DNA of 13,343 nucleotides from Actinomycetota bacterium (GCA_027730465.1 JAQCGQ010000008.1:1-13343); one strand, 5' to 3'. Positions 5,868-12,957 are shown, counted from the stretch's first letter. Translations and numbers: made by a program. Notes: generated by a model from the sequence alone, not told the origin.

Positions 5868-6201
5868 ACGCAAATTAACCACTACTCCCACGTCAAATAC
5901 CCCTGCCCAAAGCAGCATCAGCCTGTTTTCACAAAGTGGTGAGCCAGCCGAGTTCATATATAACGGGGTTCACTTTCATATCAATGAAAAGTTAAGCACA
6001 TGGCTTGAAACAAATGATTGGTGGAAAAAACTAGATCAACTAGATCAACTAGATCAAGGTGAGGTTTGTGAGAGTGTTAGTAAGTACTGGTTAGTTGAGG
6101 CTGGGCCAATTGGCGCACTTAGCACATTTGAGATCACCTTTAATGAAGAAAGTAATACTTGGCGCATTACGCCAAGCTCCAGAGTTAAATTAAATGAGTA
6201 A
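5860..6201 (+). CDS. DUF6504 family protein (SOS-regulated partner gene of dnaE2)
   Basis: 113 residues. The core from about residue 29 matches the short DUF6504 family that lies between imuB and dnaE2 in many actinobacteria: EPAEFIYNGVHFHI, then LSTWLETNDWW, SKYWLVEAGP, and a C-terminal FEITFNEESNTWRITP. Function is unknown; its constant position suggests a role with the ImuB/ImuC mutasome. The first ~28 residues are a Ser/Thr-rich tail. A 9-base triplication inserts LDQLDQLDQ after the WW-K-K segment. The ATG lies inside the SOS box and there is no Shine-Dalgarno, so initiation is probably leaderless. Its end overlaps dnaE2 by eight bases (ATGAGTAA), indicating coupling. No imuA' or imuB is adjacent. 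Confidence 0.8.
   Translation: MFERKLTTTPTSNTPAQSSISLFSQSGEPAEFIYNGVHFHINEKLSTWLETNDWWKKLDQLDQLDQGEVCESVSKYWLVEAGPIGALSTFEITFNEESNTWRITPSSRVKLNE
6031..6057 (+). repeat. Three tandem copies of CTAGATCAA
   Basis: Three exact 9-base copies (6031-6039, 6040-6048, 6049-6057) encode LDQ three times inside the DUF6504 gene. The unit length keeps the frame, so copy-number change would alter protein length without breaking it. Confidence 0.9.
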
Positions 6202-9200
6202 AGAATTTACTCACCTCTCACTCGCCTCTGCCTACTCCTTTAAGTATGGATCATCTCACCCAGAGCAACTAGTTCAGCGGGCTGCGCAATTTAATATGAA
6301 ATCTTTAGCTCTCACTGATCAAAATAATCTAGCCGGGGCGATTAGATTTGCGCAAAGTTGTGAAGGCTTTGGAATTAAACCAATTCTTGGTATAAACCTT
6401 GGCTTTATTCAAAACACATCAAGAATCACCCTACTTGCCAGAGGTGGCTCTTTATCATCCCTATATCGCTTAGTGAGTGCTATAAATACTAATACCAGTG
6501 ATGGCCTCTTAACTATTGAGCTTCTTGAAAGATTTAATCAGTACTCAAAAAACTTAATAGCACTCCTTGGTCCAGACTCTGCGTTAAATAAAAATCTAAC
6601 CCAGCGCAAGGAAGGGGCCGCACTTAGTATCTATCAACTAGTAAAACAACACTTTTCAACTGTTGCTATTGAGTGTGTTAGCCACCTTGAGCGATCGGTA
6701 AATCTCAGGTCCACTACCTCCGCTGCTAGATCACTCGCCTTTGCAGTTAAAAACCAAATACCTGCTGTGATTACTAATCAAGTGAGAATGTTAGATAAAA
6801 GTGATGGACCACTTCTTGATGTCTTAGATGCTAATAGAAAACTCTCATTTATTAATAGCGCAAGCGTTGAGCGCAGTAACGCAGAGGCTTATCTAAAAGA
6901 TAGCCAAAGCATGCACCAAATAGCAGATCAGATTGCTAGGGCAGCGGGTGAATCAAGTAGTAGGGGCTTACTTAAAACCACAGCAGATATCAGCCTTGAG
7001 TGTGAGTTATCAGCTCGGGGTGAGATTGGTATCGGTGGTATTCACCTGCCAGAGCCAGCCTTATTTGGCGCAAGTAATCAAGCGCAATTAGTAAAGGTGC
7101 TTAAGCAAAAGGCAGAGAATAAAATAAGTTACTACTACCAAAGTAATCAATATCAAAAGGTTAGAGATCGCCTTGCGCAAGAGATCAGCAGTATTGCCCA
7201 ATTAGGTTTCACCTCCTACTTCCTAACTGTTGCCCAAATTACTGATGCCGCAAGGGATGCTGGCATAAGAGTTGCAGCACGCGGCAGCGCCGCCGGCTCA
7301 CTGACCTGTCACCTACTTGGCATCTCAGAGGTTGAGCCAATTAGTAATAATTTAATTATGGAGCGATTTTGTTCAGTAGAACGAAATGAGTTACCAGATA
7401 TTGATATTGATGTTGAATCAGATCGGCGTTATGAAATATATGATCTAATCTTTAAAAAGTATGGATCATCAGATTGGCAAAACCCAGCTAACTCAACTAG
7501 GGCTGCAACTGTTGCGATGGTTGAGCGATATCGCGCTCGCCATGCAATCCGTGATGTGGGCAGAGCACTAGGTGCTGATCCATCTCAGATTGATCTACTA
7601 GCAAAATCTATGCCCCATATCAGTGCTAGAAATATTGGCCATGCAATTAAAGAGCTACCTGAGCTAAAAAGATTAGATCTATCATCGCCAAAGATTAAAG
7701 CAGTAATTAATCTGGCAATTAGGCTAGATAAATTACCAAGGCATCTATCAATGCATCCATGCGCGATAGTGCTATCTGATCAGAGCTTACAAAACTACGC
7801 GCCTATAACAATTAATCAAAGTAATTACCCAATGCTCACCTTTGATAAAGATGATGTTGAGGTGATTGGCTTACTTAAGTTAGATGTTTTAGGTGTTCGT
7901 ATGCAATCTGCTATCGCTTACACACTCTCTGAGGTAAATGAGGTTGAAGGAGCATCACTTGATATAAATAAGATCCCACTAGATGATCCATTAACTTATG
8001 ACCTAATTAAATCCACTAGAACTATTGGCTTATTTCAGGTGGAAAGCCCAGGACAGCGTGAGTTAGTTGGCAAGTTAGCACCAAATAAATTTAATGATCT
8101 AGTAATTGGTATCTCACTCTTTCGCCCAGGTCCAATAAAGTCTGAGATGATCACACCATTTCTAAATGGCAGAGCTGGCATAAGTAAGCCTGATCTTATT
8201 CACCCTGATTTAGCGCCAATCCTTGAGCAAACCCAAGGCGTAGTTGTCTTTCATGAGCAGGTAATAGCAATTATCGCAAAGCTAACTGGTTGTAGTTTGG
8301 GCAAAGCAGATCAGATGCGCAGAAAGCTTGGCACTAAAGAAGATGCCCAAATAGTTTGTGATTGGTTCTACCTACAAGCTTCTAAATCCGGTTACACAAA
8401 AGCTGTCCTAGATATAACCTGGCAGATCTTAAAAGATTTTGCATCCTTTGGCTTCTGCAAAGCCCACGCATCGGCCTTCGCGCTCACCACCTACCAATCT
8501 GCATACTTAAAAACACATCACACCGCTGCTTTTTTAGCAGCGGTTCTTACCCATGAACCTGGGATGTATCCAAAGAGATTAATACTTGATGAAGCTCGTC
8601 AGTGGGGGATAAAGATATTACCTATTGATGTTAATAAATCTACCCAGAGTTATAAGGTAGAAAAAGTTGATACAGATCATAAAAATACCTATCTCTATAA
8701 AGCACCAAATACTAGCAGCAGCGGCGCTAATTTAACTCTGCCAGATGCAACAGGTTATGGCATCAGAGTCTCTCTCTCAGATATCACAGGCATATCTAAG
8801 GCTGAAATAAAATCAATAATTACAAACCGTCCCTACCTAGATCTGGCCGACTTCACCTACCGCTCAGGTGCTTTTTGGCCAACAACTGGGGCACTTGTTG
8901 AAATTGGCGCCTTTGATTGCCTGCATAAAATTGGTGTGAGCGGTAATTTAAATAGAAGAGATTTAATTCAGCACCTAGCTGAGCTAAAGAAATTAAACGC
9001 TAGTAAAGCATCTGCTGGTCAATTAACACTTTCATTATCACCTGGCGTGATAGATAGCCTTGGATTACCTGATATGACAAAGAGTGAGCAGATGAGTAGT
9101 GAGTTAGAAAATCTAGGCTTAGATGTTAGTGAGCACCTACTTAAAGAGTACGCCCCCTTTCTAGATGCACTTAAGGTCTGTAAATCAAGTGATCTAATAA

Positions 9201-9523
9201 AACATAGATCAAATCAAGAGGTATTAGTAGTTGGCGCAAAGGTTGCTCTGCAATCACCACCAATTAGAAGTGGTAAGCGGGTTTTATTTCTAACCCTAGA
9301 TGATGGCTTTGGTTGTAGTGATCTAAGTTTCTTTGAAGATAGCCAACAAAGCTGCGCCCACATCATTAAAGGCAATAACTTAATTCTTGCAAAGGGAGTA
9401 ATTAGAAGAACTGGCGCAAGAGGCATATCAATTAGGGCCTCACAAGCCTGGGCATTAGATGAGATATATCAGGGCTGGCTTGGTGATCAAAAGAGGTTGC
9501 AAGTGGCTACCGACAGTGAGTGA
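6194..9523 (+). CDS. dnaE2: Error-prone DNA polymerase III alpha subunit DnaE2/ImuC
   Basis: 1109 residues, full length for DnaE2. Catalytic aspartates are D404 and D406 in PDIDIDVESDRR and D564 in LLKLDVLG. The order is PHP-like domain (about 1-215), palm and fingers with GSAAGSLTCHLLG (364-376), FGFCKAHASAFALTTYQSAYLK (752-773), LTHEPGMYPKRL, a helix-hairpin-helix at about 858-888, and a C-terminal OB fold containing SPPIRSGKRVLFLTLDDG (1021-1038). FCKAHA, HEPGMYPKR and PP-x-RSGKRV are DnaE2 hallmarks rather than replicative DnaE1. Role: damage-induced mutagenic translesion synthesis, normally with ImuA' and ImuB. The PHP metal ligands are largely lost: the HxH motif reads S-x-A, TDHD reads TDQN, and a later histidine reads NQVRM. 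It is coupled to DUF6504 by an eight-base overlap and controlled by the SOS box at 5852. Confidence 0.96.
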   Translation: MSKEFTHLSLASAYSFKYGSSHPEQLVQRAAQFNMKSLALTDQNNLAGAIRFAQSCEGFGIKPILGINLGFIQNTSRITLLARGGSLSSLYRLVSAINTNTSDGLLTIELLERFNQYSKNLIALLGPDSALNKNLTQRKEGAALSIYQLVKQHFSTVAIECVSHLERSVNLRSTTSAARSLAFAVKNQIPAVITNQVRMLDKSDGPLLDVLDANRKLSFINSASVERSNAEAYLKDSQSMHQIADQIARAAGESSSRGLLKTTADISLECELSARGEIGIGGIHLPEPALFGASNQAQLVKVLKQKAENKISYYYQSNQYQKVRDRLAQEISSIAQLGFTSYFLTVAQITDAARDAGIRVAARGSAAGSLTCHLLGISEVEPISNNLIMERFCSVERNELPDIDIDVESDRRYEIYDLIFKKYGSSDWQNPANSTRAATVAMVERYRARHAIRDVGRALGADPSQIDLLAKSMPHISARNIGHAIKELPELKRLDLSSPKIKAVINLAIRLDKLPRHLSMHPCAIVLSDQSLQNYAPITINQSNYPMLTFDKDDVEVIGLLKLDVLGVRMQSAIAYTLSEVNEVEGASLDINKIPLDDPLTYDLIKSTRTIGLFQVESPGQRELVGKLAPNKFNDLVIGISLFRPGPIKSEMITPFLNGRAGISKPDLIHPDLAPILEQTQGVVVFHEQVIAIIAKLTGCSLGKADQMRRKLGTKEDAQIVCDWFYLQASKSGYTKAVLDITWQILKDFASFGFCKAHASAFALTTYQSAYLKTHHTAAFLAAVLTHEPGMYPKRLILDEARQWGIKILPIDVNKSTQSYKVEKVDTDHKNTYLYKAPNTSSSGANLTLPDATGYGIRVSLSDITGISKAEIKSIITNRPYLDLADFTYRSGAFWPTTGALVEIGAFDCLHKIGVSGNLNRRDLIQHLAELKKLNASKASAGQLTLSLSPGVIDSLGLPDMTKSEQMSSELENLGLDVSEHLLKEYAPFLDALKVCKSSDLIKHRSNQEVLVVGAKVALQSPPIRSGKRVLFLTLDDGFGCSDLSFFEDSQQSCAHIIKGNNLILAKGVIRRTGARGISIRASQAWALDEIYQGWLGDQKRLQVATDSE

Positions 9524-9526
9524 GTC

Positions 9527-9532
9527 TATATT
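9527..9532 (+). promoter_or_regulatory. -10 element for the DUF805 gene (leaderless)
   Basis: TATATT lies six bases before the ATG at 9539; TGGCTA 17 bases upstream is a weak -35. No Shine-Dalgarno is visible. The element begins three bases after the dnaE2 stop. Confidence 0.45.
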
Positions 9533-9538
9533 TAAGAT

Positions 9539-9847
9539 ATGGAAAACCAAGTAATGCTGATGATCGATGCTCTAAAAGATGGCTTTAATAGATTTGCAGA
9601 TTTCTCTGGTGTATCAAGTAGATCCCAGTACTGGTACTTCATCCTAGGCACAACAATCGCCTCAGTAATTGCTCAATTAGCTTTTGGTGATTTAGGTGGC
9701 AACTTAGTATCACTTATTACGCTAATTCCAACCATTGCAGTTGCAATTAGAAGAATGCATGATGTTGGCAAAAGTGGTTGGTTTATCTTAATTCCGATCT
9801 ATAACTTAATTTTAGTTCTCTCACCCTCAAAGCCTGCTATATCCTAA
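9539..9847 (+). CDS. DUF805 family membrane protein
   Basis: 102 residues. It carries the DUF805 pattern: an N-terminal amphipathic stretch (DGFNRFADFSG), the SSRSQYWYF motif entering helix 1 (about 29-47), a central hydrophobic segment at about 54-69, and the signature AIRRMHDVGKSGWFILIPIYNLILVL (about 69-94). Two or three membrane helices. Function unknown; members are widespread small membrane proteins. It ends soon after the last helix, near the short end of the family range. An alternative ATG lies five codons in (MLMIDAL). Its stop is followed four bases later by the rhodanese lipoprotein gene, whose -10 lies inside the last codons of this gene. Confidence 0.85.
   Translation: MENQVMLMIDALKDGFNRFADFSGVSSRSQYWYFILGTTIASVIAQLAFGDLGGNLVSLITLIPTIAVAIRRMHDVGKSGWFILIPIYNLILVLSPSKPAIS
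9840..9845 (+). promoter_or_regulatory. -10 element for the rhodanese lipoprotein (leaderless)
   Basis: TATCCT lies six bases before the ATG at 9852, within the last codons of the DUF805 gene. It would let this gene be transcribed on its own as well as by read-through. Confidence 0.4.
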
Positions 9848-9851
9848 AACC

Positions 9852-10247
9852 ATGAACTTTAAAACCCTCATCCCAGTTTTAGTGGCACTACTTGCCCTCA
9901 CCTCCTGCAGCTCAGGTGGTGATCTTGCGATTACCAATGTGGATGCTCAAAGTTTTTTAAGCAAAATTGAGGATAAAACTGTCACAGTAGTAGATGTTAG
10001 AACTGCTCAGGAGTATCAAGAGGGTCACTTAGCTAATGCACTTAACATTAATGTTGAGTCACCAGATTTTGCCTCAGCTATTGCAAATTTAGATAAAACA
10101 AAAGAATACGCCCTCTACTGCCGCAGTGGGCGCAGATCAACGGTGGCAGCTAATGAGATGGCTAAAGCTGGCTTCACCTTAATTACCAACTACAACAAGG
10201 GTGGTTTCACTGATTTAGCTAACCTGGGTGTGGCAACAAGTAAGTAG
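9852..10247 (+). CDS. Rhodanese-domain lipoprotein
   Basis: 131 residues. The signal peptide ends in the lipobox LTSC, so C19 would be lipidated and anchor the protein outside the membrane. The single rhodanese domain (about 27-130) shows VVDVRTAQEYQEGHLANALN (47-66), where D48 and R50 are conserved, and the active loop CRSGRRS with catalytic C90. CRSGRRS is the six-residue loop typical of sulfurtransferases of the PspE/GlpE type. Likely role: carrying persulfide sulfur or repairing thiols on the outer face; acceptor unknown. It sits four bases downstream of the DUF805 gene and four bases short of the convergent YqhA-like gene. Confidence 0.92.
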   Translation: MNFKTLIPVLVALLALTSCSSGGDLAITNVDAQSFLSKIEDKTVTVVDVRTAQEYQEGHLANALNINVESPDFASAIANLDKTKEYALYCRSGRRSTVAANEMAKAGFTLITNYNKGGFTDLANLGVATSK

Positions 10248-10251
10248 TTAC

Positions 10252-10740
10252 TTACTCCTTGGTCTTATTAGTTCTAGAGCCACTTTTCTCTTTTTTAGTT
10301 GCAAAGGCAAAAATAGCAAGACCTGCCACTATTGCACCTGCCCCAAGCCCATAAGAGATGACATCATCTGATCGATCCGTATCAACAAAGACACCGACAA
10401 ATACCACAGCAATAATGGCAACTACCACACCAATTAGCTTTGATTTTAAATCATCTAGGTCATCGACCCTAAGCCAGGTGGGCACATCAATTTCAGCATC
10501 AATAAATAACTCATATATGCCATAACCAATTACCAAAAGCACAGTTCCCAGCAAGATTGCATCAATTGCAGTTAACACATCCACAATTGATTCTTTTAAA
10601 GTTAACTCATTTGAGATCGCCTGTATTAGCACCATCACCATCTCAATGGAGCCTTGGGCCATCAAAAGAAGTGCGCCTAATATGGAGGCAAGAGCTGGAA
10701 CTACTACGGCGTATCTGGTCATGCTAAGTAATTTGTTCAT
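10252..10740 (-). CDS. YqhA/UPF0114 family membrane protein
   Basis: 162 residues from ATG at 10740, starting MNKLLSMTRYAVVVPAL. Helices are at about 9-27 (YAVVVPALASILGALLLMAQG), 62-80 (AILLGTVLLVIGYGIYELF), 103-120 and 131-147. RYAVVVPAL, LLGTVLLVIGYGIYELF and WLRVDDLDDLKSKLIGVVVAIIAVVF match the UPF0114/YqhA family; function is unknown. A start at 10812 is also open but would add 24 residues unlike the family. The 10740 start has TACACT exactly six bases upstream, so I prefer it. The C-terminus is a lysine-rich cytoplasmic tail. It converges with the rhodanese gene and diverges from the photolyase-like gene across 111 bp. Confidence 0.85.
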   Translation of the reverse strand: MNKLLSMTRYAVVVPALASILGALLLMAQGSIEMVMVLIQAISNELTLKESIVDVLTAIDAILLGTVLLVIGYGIYELFIDAEIDVPTWLRVDDLDDLKSKLIGVVVAIIAVVFVGVFVDTDRSDDVISYGLGAGAIVAGLAIFAFATKKEKSGSRTNKTKE

Positions 10741-10746
10741 ATGAGA

Positions 10747-10752
10747 AGTGTA
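10747..10752 (-). promoter_or_regulatory. -10 element for the YqhA-like gene (leaderless)
   Basis: On the minus strand TACACT is followed by six bases (TCTCAT) and the ATG at 10740. It is the same hexamer used by the HMCES gene and supports the shorter start. No good -35. Confidence 0.45.
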
Positions 10753-10851
10753 GTTGATAACGTGGTATGAATGATTTAAGCCACAAAATACCCAGATTTG
10801 TAAGGTGCACATCTTCTAAAAGCCGGTAGTGAAGTTAGGCTTACTCACCTT

Positions 10852-11637
10852 ATGATCCAACTAAAAATTGATATCAATGAAGATGCGCTTTTAATTATTG
10901 AAAGAGATTTTAAAGGGCTCTACTCGGGTGAGTTAGGTATTTCATCCATTCCTGGTGGGCAAAGCGCAGCTAATGCAGCGCTGGCAAAGTTAGATATCTC
11001 AGGTTATGCAAATAGACGAAGCCAGCTCTATCCAAAAAGTGCGCGTGGGGCAACCGTGTTATCTCCTTATATTCGCCATAATATTTTAACTCTGCCCCAA
11101 GTTTATAAAGCGGTAAGTGATGCCCTATTTAAAGATAAAGAAAAGTATCAAGATGAGCTTTACTGGCAAGAGTATGCCCGTCATCTCTATGCCCGAGTGG
11201 GAGTTAGATTATTTGAAAACCTACGCTATGAGGTAAATGCAACTACGCAAGGTGATGGTTGGAATAGGCAGATGCTTTGTATTGATGAGACGGTATCAGA
11301 GTTAGAAAATGATGGCTGGTTGGTAAATCAAAGTCGGATGTGGCTGGCAAGTCATTGGACGGTGCGAAGTAATAAAGGTTGGCTTCATGGGCAAGAGAGG
11401 ATGCACCAAAATTTAATCGATGGCTCTCGGGCGGCAAATCTGCTGGGTTGGCAATGGACAGCAGGTGCTGGCACAGGTAAGGCTTATGGTTTTGCTAAGT
11501 GGCAGGTAGATAAGCGAGCACCTGGCTTGTGTTTAAAGTGCTCATTAAAAAGTGATTGTCCAATAAATGAGTTTCCAGATGAGGTTAAGGTGGTAACTGT
11601 TGCCACCTTAACCTCATCAGCTGCAGCGGTAGGGTGA
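10852..11637 (+). CDS. Antenna-less photolyase/cryptochrome-like FAD-binding protein
   Basis: 261 residues resembling only the C-terminal FAD-binding domain of photolyases. Landmarks are IPGGQSAANAAL (33-44), VLSPYIRHNILTLPQV (69-84), DELYWQEYARHLYAR (101-115), DETVSELENDGWLVNQSRMWLAS (145-167) and LIDGSRAANLLGWQWTAG (188-205); the N-R-M and W-Q-W elements line the flavin and lesion pocket in the family. There is no N-terminal alpha/beta antenna domain, and an in-frame stop at 10801 with no start codon before 10852 shows this is not a missed start. C227-x2-C230-x5-C236 near the end, plus C143, are the only cysteines. Likely role: blue-light flavoprotein in DNA repair or sensing; activity unproven. 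About 17 residues after NEFPDE are encoded by a palindrome and look unrelated to the fold. Confidence 0.85.
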   Translation: MIQLKIDINEDALLIIERDFKGLYSGELGISSIPGGQSAANAALAKLDISGYANRRSQLYPKSARGATVLSPYIRHNILTLPQVYKAVSDALFKDKEKYQDELYWQEYARHLYARVGVRLFENLRYEVNATTQGDGWNRQMLCIDETVSELENDGWLVNQSRMWLASHWTVRSNKGWLHGQERMHQNLIDGSRAANLLGWQWTAGAGTGKAYGFAKWQVDKRAPGLCLKCSLKSDCPINEFPDEVKVVTVATLTSSAAAVG

Positions 11638-11690
11638 GTAATTACTGTGAGTGCAAGCACAATGGCAGAGGTGGTGGGGGTAAATCTCAT
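11484..11690 (-). CDS. Possible antisense small exported peptide (overlaps the photolyase-like gene 3' end)
   Basis: ATG at 11690 on the minus strand opens 68 codons. The first ~22 residues look like a signal peptide (MRFTPTTSAIVLALTVITHPTAAA) with A-x-A cleavage before DEVKVATVTTL. TAGATT lies exactly six bases upstream, the same leaderless spacing as the real genes here. Beyond the palindrome the frame runs antisense to the conserved photolyase region, so that part is probably not an evolved protein. It may be a genuine short secreted peptide, a remnant of a truncated exported protein, or chance. Confidence 0.3.
   Translation of the reverse strand: MRFTPTTSAIVLALTVITHPTAAADEVKVATVTTLTSSGNSFIGQSLFNEHFKHKPGARLSTCHLAKP
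11578..11618. repeat. Perfect 16-bp inverted repeat at the 3' end of the photolyase-like gene
   Basis: Arms GATGAGGTTAAGGTGG (11578-11593) and CCACCTTAACCTCATC (11603-11618) are exact reverse complements around a 9-base loop. It lies in the last 20 codons of the gene. No T-run follows on either strand, so it is not a classical intrinsic terminator, but the RNA hairpin would be strong in both directions. Confidence 0.85.
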
Positions 11691-11696
11691 GGGCAT

Positions 11697-11702
11697 AATC
11701 TA
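11697..11702 (-). promoter_or_regulatory. Possible -10 element for the antisense peptide
   Basis: TAGATT on the minus strand lies six bases before the ATG at 11690. It is the main evidence that the antisense signal-peptide ORF could be expressed. Confidence 0.3.
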
Positions 11703-11736
11703 GAGGCAATTTAAAATAATCTTTTACTACCGTCTT

Positions 11737-11745
11737 TGCTAGGAT
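11737..11745 (+). promoter_or_regulatory. Extended -10 promoter of the copper monooxygenase gene (leaderless)
   Basis: TAGGAT (11740-11745) is preceded by TG-C, forming an extended -10, and lies seven bases before the ATG at 11753. No clear -35 or Shine-Dalgarno, as expected for an extended -10 leaderless promoter. Confidence 0.5.
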
Positions 11746-11752
11746 TGCCCTC

Positions 11753-12859
11753 ATGCGCATAAAAATCATTTTTTTGATCTCTGTGTTAGCGATATCTCTA
11801 ACACCCTCAATTGGGCACTCTGTAGCGGTTGAGAAAAAAGCAAAAAATTACACAGTTACGATGAAAAAAGCGCACCTACCAACTGCGCCAAATAATGGCA
11901 CCGATGATTACAGATGCTTTTTACTTGATCCAAAGGTTGGTGTGGATTCAATAATTAGAACAATTAAATTTGTGCCACAGCGTAAGAATTATGTTCACCA
12001 TGCGATTATCTTTCGAGTAACAGATGCGGATTTGGCAGAGGCAAAGCTTAAAGATAAATCAGGTAATGGTTGGCCATGCTTTGGTGGCTCTGGCCTTGGC
12101 GGAATGCTTACCTCCTTTACCTCCTCACCTTGGCTTAGCTCTTGGGCCCCAGGTCGTGGCATTGATATTTCACCGGCTGGTTACGGCACACCATTTGAAA
12201 AAGGTGAGCACTTAGTATTACAAGTTCACTACAACCTACTAGCTGCAAACGGCGCAGCTATTCAAACTGATCAATCAAAGATAAAGATCACAGCTATCCC
12301 AGCTAAGGGCTCTAAAATTAAACAATTAAATCTTAAACTCTTTCCAGCGCCAGTTGAGTTGGCTTGTCCAAAGGGTGTAACTGGCCCACTTTGTGATCGC
12401 CGTGCCTCTCTAATTGATCTGGCAGCGCGCACCTCAGCAAGTAGTGCCTTTGAGGCCTCTGGGCTGAATCTTATTTGTGGTCAAGATCCACGTAAACCAA
12501 TTGCCTCACTAACTTCAAAGTGTGAGCGGCGAATTGGTGAAAACTTTAAGATCATTGCAGCAGCTGCGCACATGCATCTATTAGGTCAATCATTAACTAT
12601 GATTTTAAATGAGGGCTCACCTAATGAAAAAGTGATCTTTGATGTTCAAAACTATAACTTTGATGATCAAAGCGCTACCATCTTAAAAAATCCTATTGAT
12701 GTGGCTCGGGGGGATCGCATCAGCGTTAAGTGCACCTTTGATCCCACTCGGCGCCAGCGGATAGAGCAATTAGCAAAGCTTGAACCACGCTATGTCACCT
12801 GGGGTGAGGGCTCCTCCGATGAGATGTGTCTTGGTGTTATCTCAGCGGTGAAATCTTAA
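11753..12859 (+). CDS. Secreted copper type II ascorbate-dependent monooxygenase-like protein (PHM/DBM family)
   Basis: 368 residues with a signal peptide (IKIIFLISVLAISL, cleavage near residues 22-26). It carries the ligands of the two copper sites known from peptidylglycine and dopamine monooxygenases. CuH: H82 and H83 in VHHAIIF and H159 in QVHYN. CuM: H273 and H275 in AHMHLLG and M358 in SSDEMCL. Paired beta-sandwich domains fit the length. The family hydroxylates an aliphatic carbon using oxygen, copper and a reductant; the substrate of bacterial members is unknown. Cysteines C55, C109, C205, C214, C242, C257, C327 and C359 suggest disulfides, consistent with an extracellular site. It is monocistronic, with its own extended -10 promoter, and is the only visible oxygenase in the window. 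Confidence 0.88.
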   Translation: MRIKIIFLISVLAISLTPSIGHSVAVEKKAKNYTVTMKKAHLPTAPNNGTDDYRCFLLDPKVGVDSIIRTIKFVPQRKNYVHHAIIFRVTDADLAEAKLKDKSGNGWPCFGGSGLGGMLTSFTSSPWLSSWAPGRGIDISPAGYGTPFEKGEHLVLQVHYNLLAANGAAIQTDQSKIKITAIPAKGSKIKQLNLKLFPAPVELACPKGVTGPLCDRRASLIDLAARTSASSAFEASGLNLICGQDPRKPIASLTSKCERRIGENFKIIAAAAHMHLLGQSLTMILNEGSPNEKVIFDVQNYNFDDQSATILKNPIDVARGDRISVKCTFDPTRRQRIEQLAKLEPRYVTWGEGSSDEMCLGVISAVKS

Positions 12860-12932
12860 AACACCTATTTCAAATAAGTAATTAATTTTACCTAATCCCT
12901 TATGAGCGTCAGTAGGTAGGTATAGGTTTACA

Positions 12933-12953
12933 TAGAGTAAATAAGTCAGGGGG
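12933..12953 (+). promoter_or_regulatory. -10 and ribosome binding site of the 37-codon membrane peptide
   Basis: TAGAGT (12933-12938) could serve as -10, and AGGGGG (12948-12953) lies four bases before the ATG at 12958 as a strong Shine-Dalgarno. This gene therefore looks leadered, unlike most neighbours. Confidence 0.35.
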
Positions 12954-12957
12954 CTTT

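Noticed and set aside
9214..9426. Minus-strand 70-codon open frame inside dnaE2
   Set aside because: Antisense to the conserved OB-fold region of DnaE2.
10741..10812. Longer start for the YqhA-like gene at 10812
   Set aside because: The extra 24 residues do not resemble the family and the -10 TACACT lies within them, six bases before the ATG at 10740.
11243..11437. Minus-strand 64-codon open frame inside the photolyase-like gene
   Set aside because: Antisense to the conserved FAD-binding motifs; no start signal.
12024..12215. Plus-strand 63-codon open frame inside the copper monooxygenase
   Set aside because: Out-of-frame shadow; the overlapping frame carries all copper ligands.
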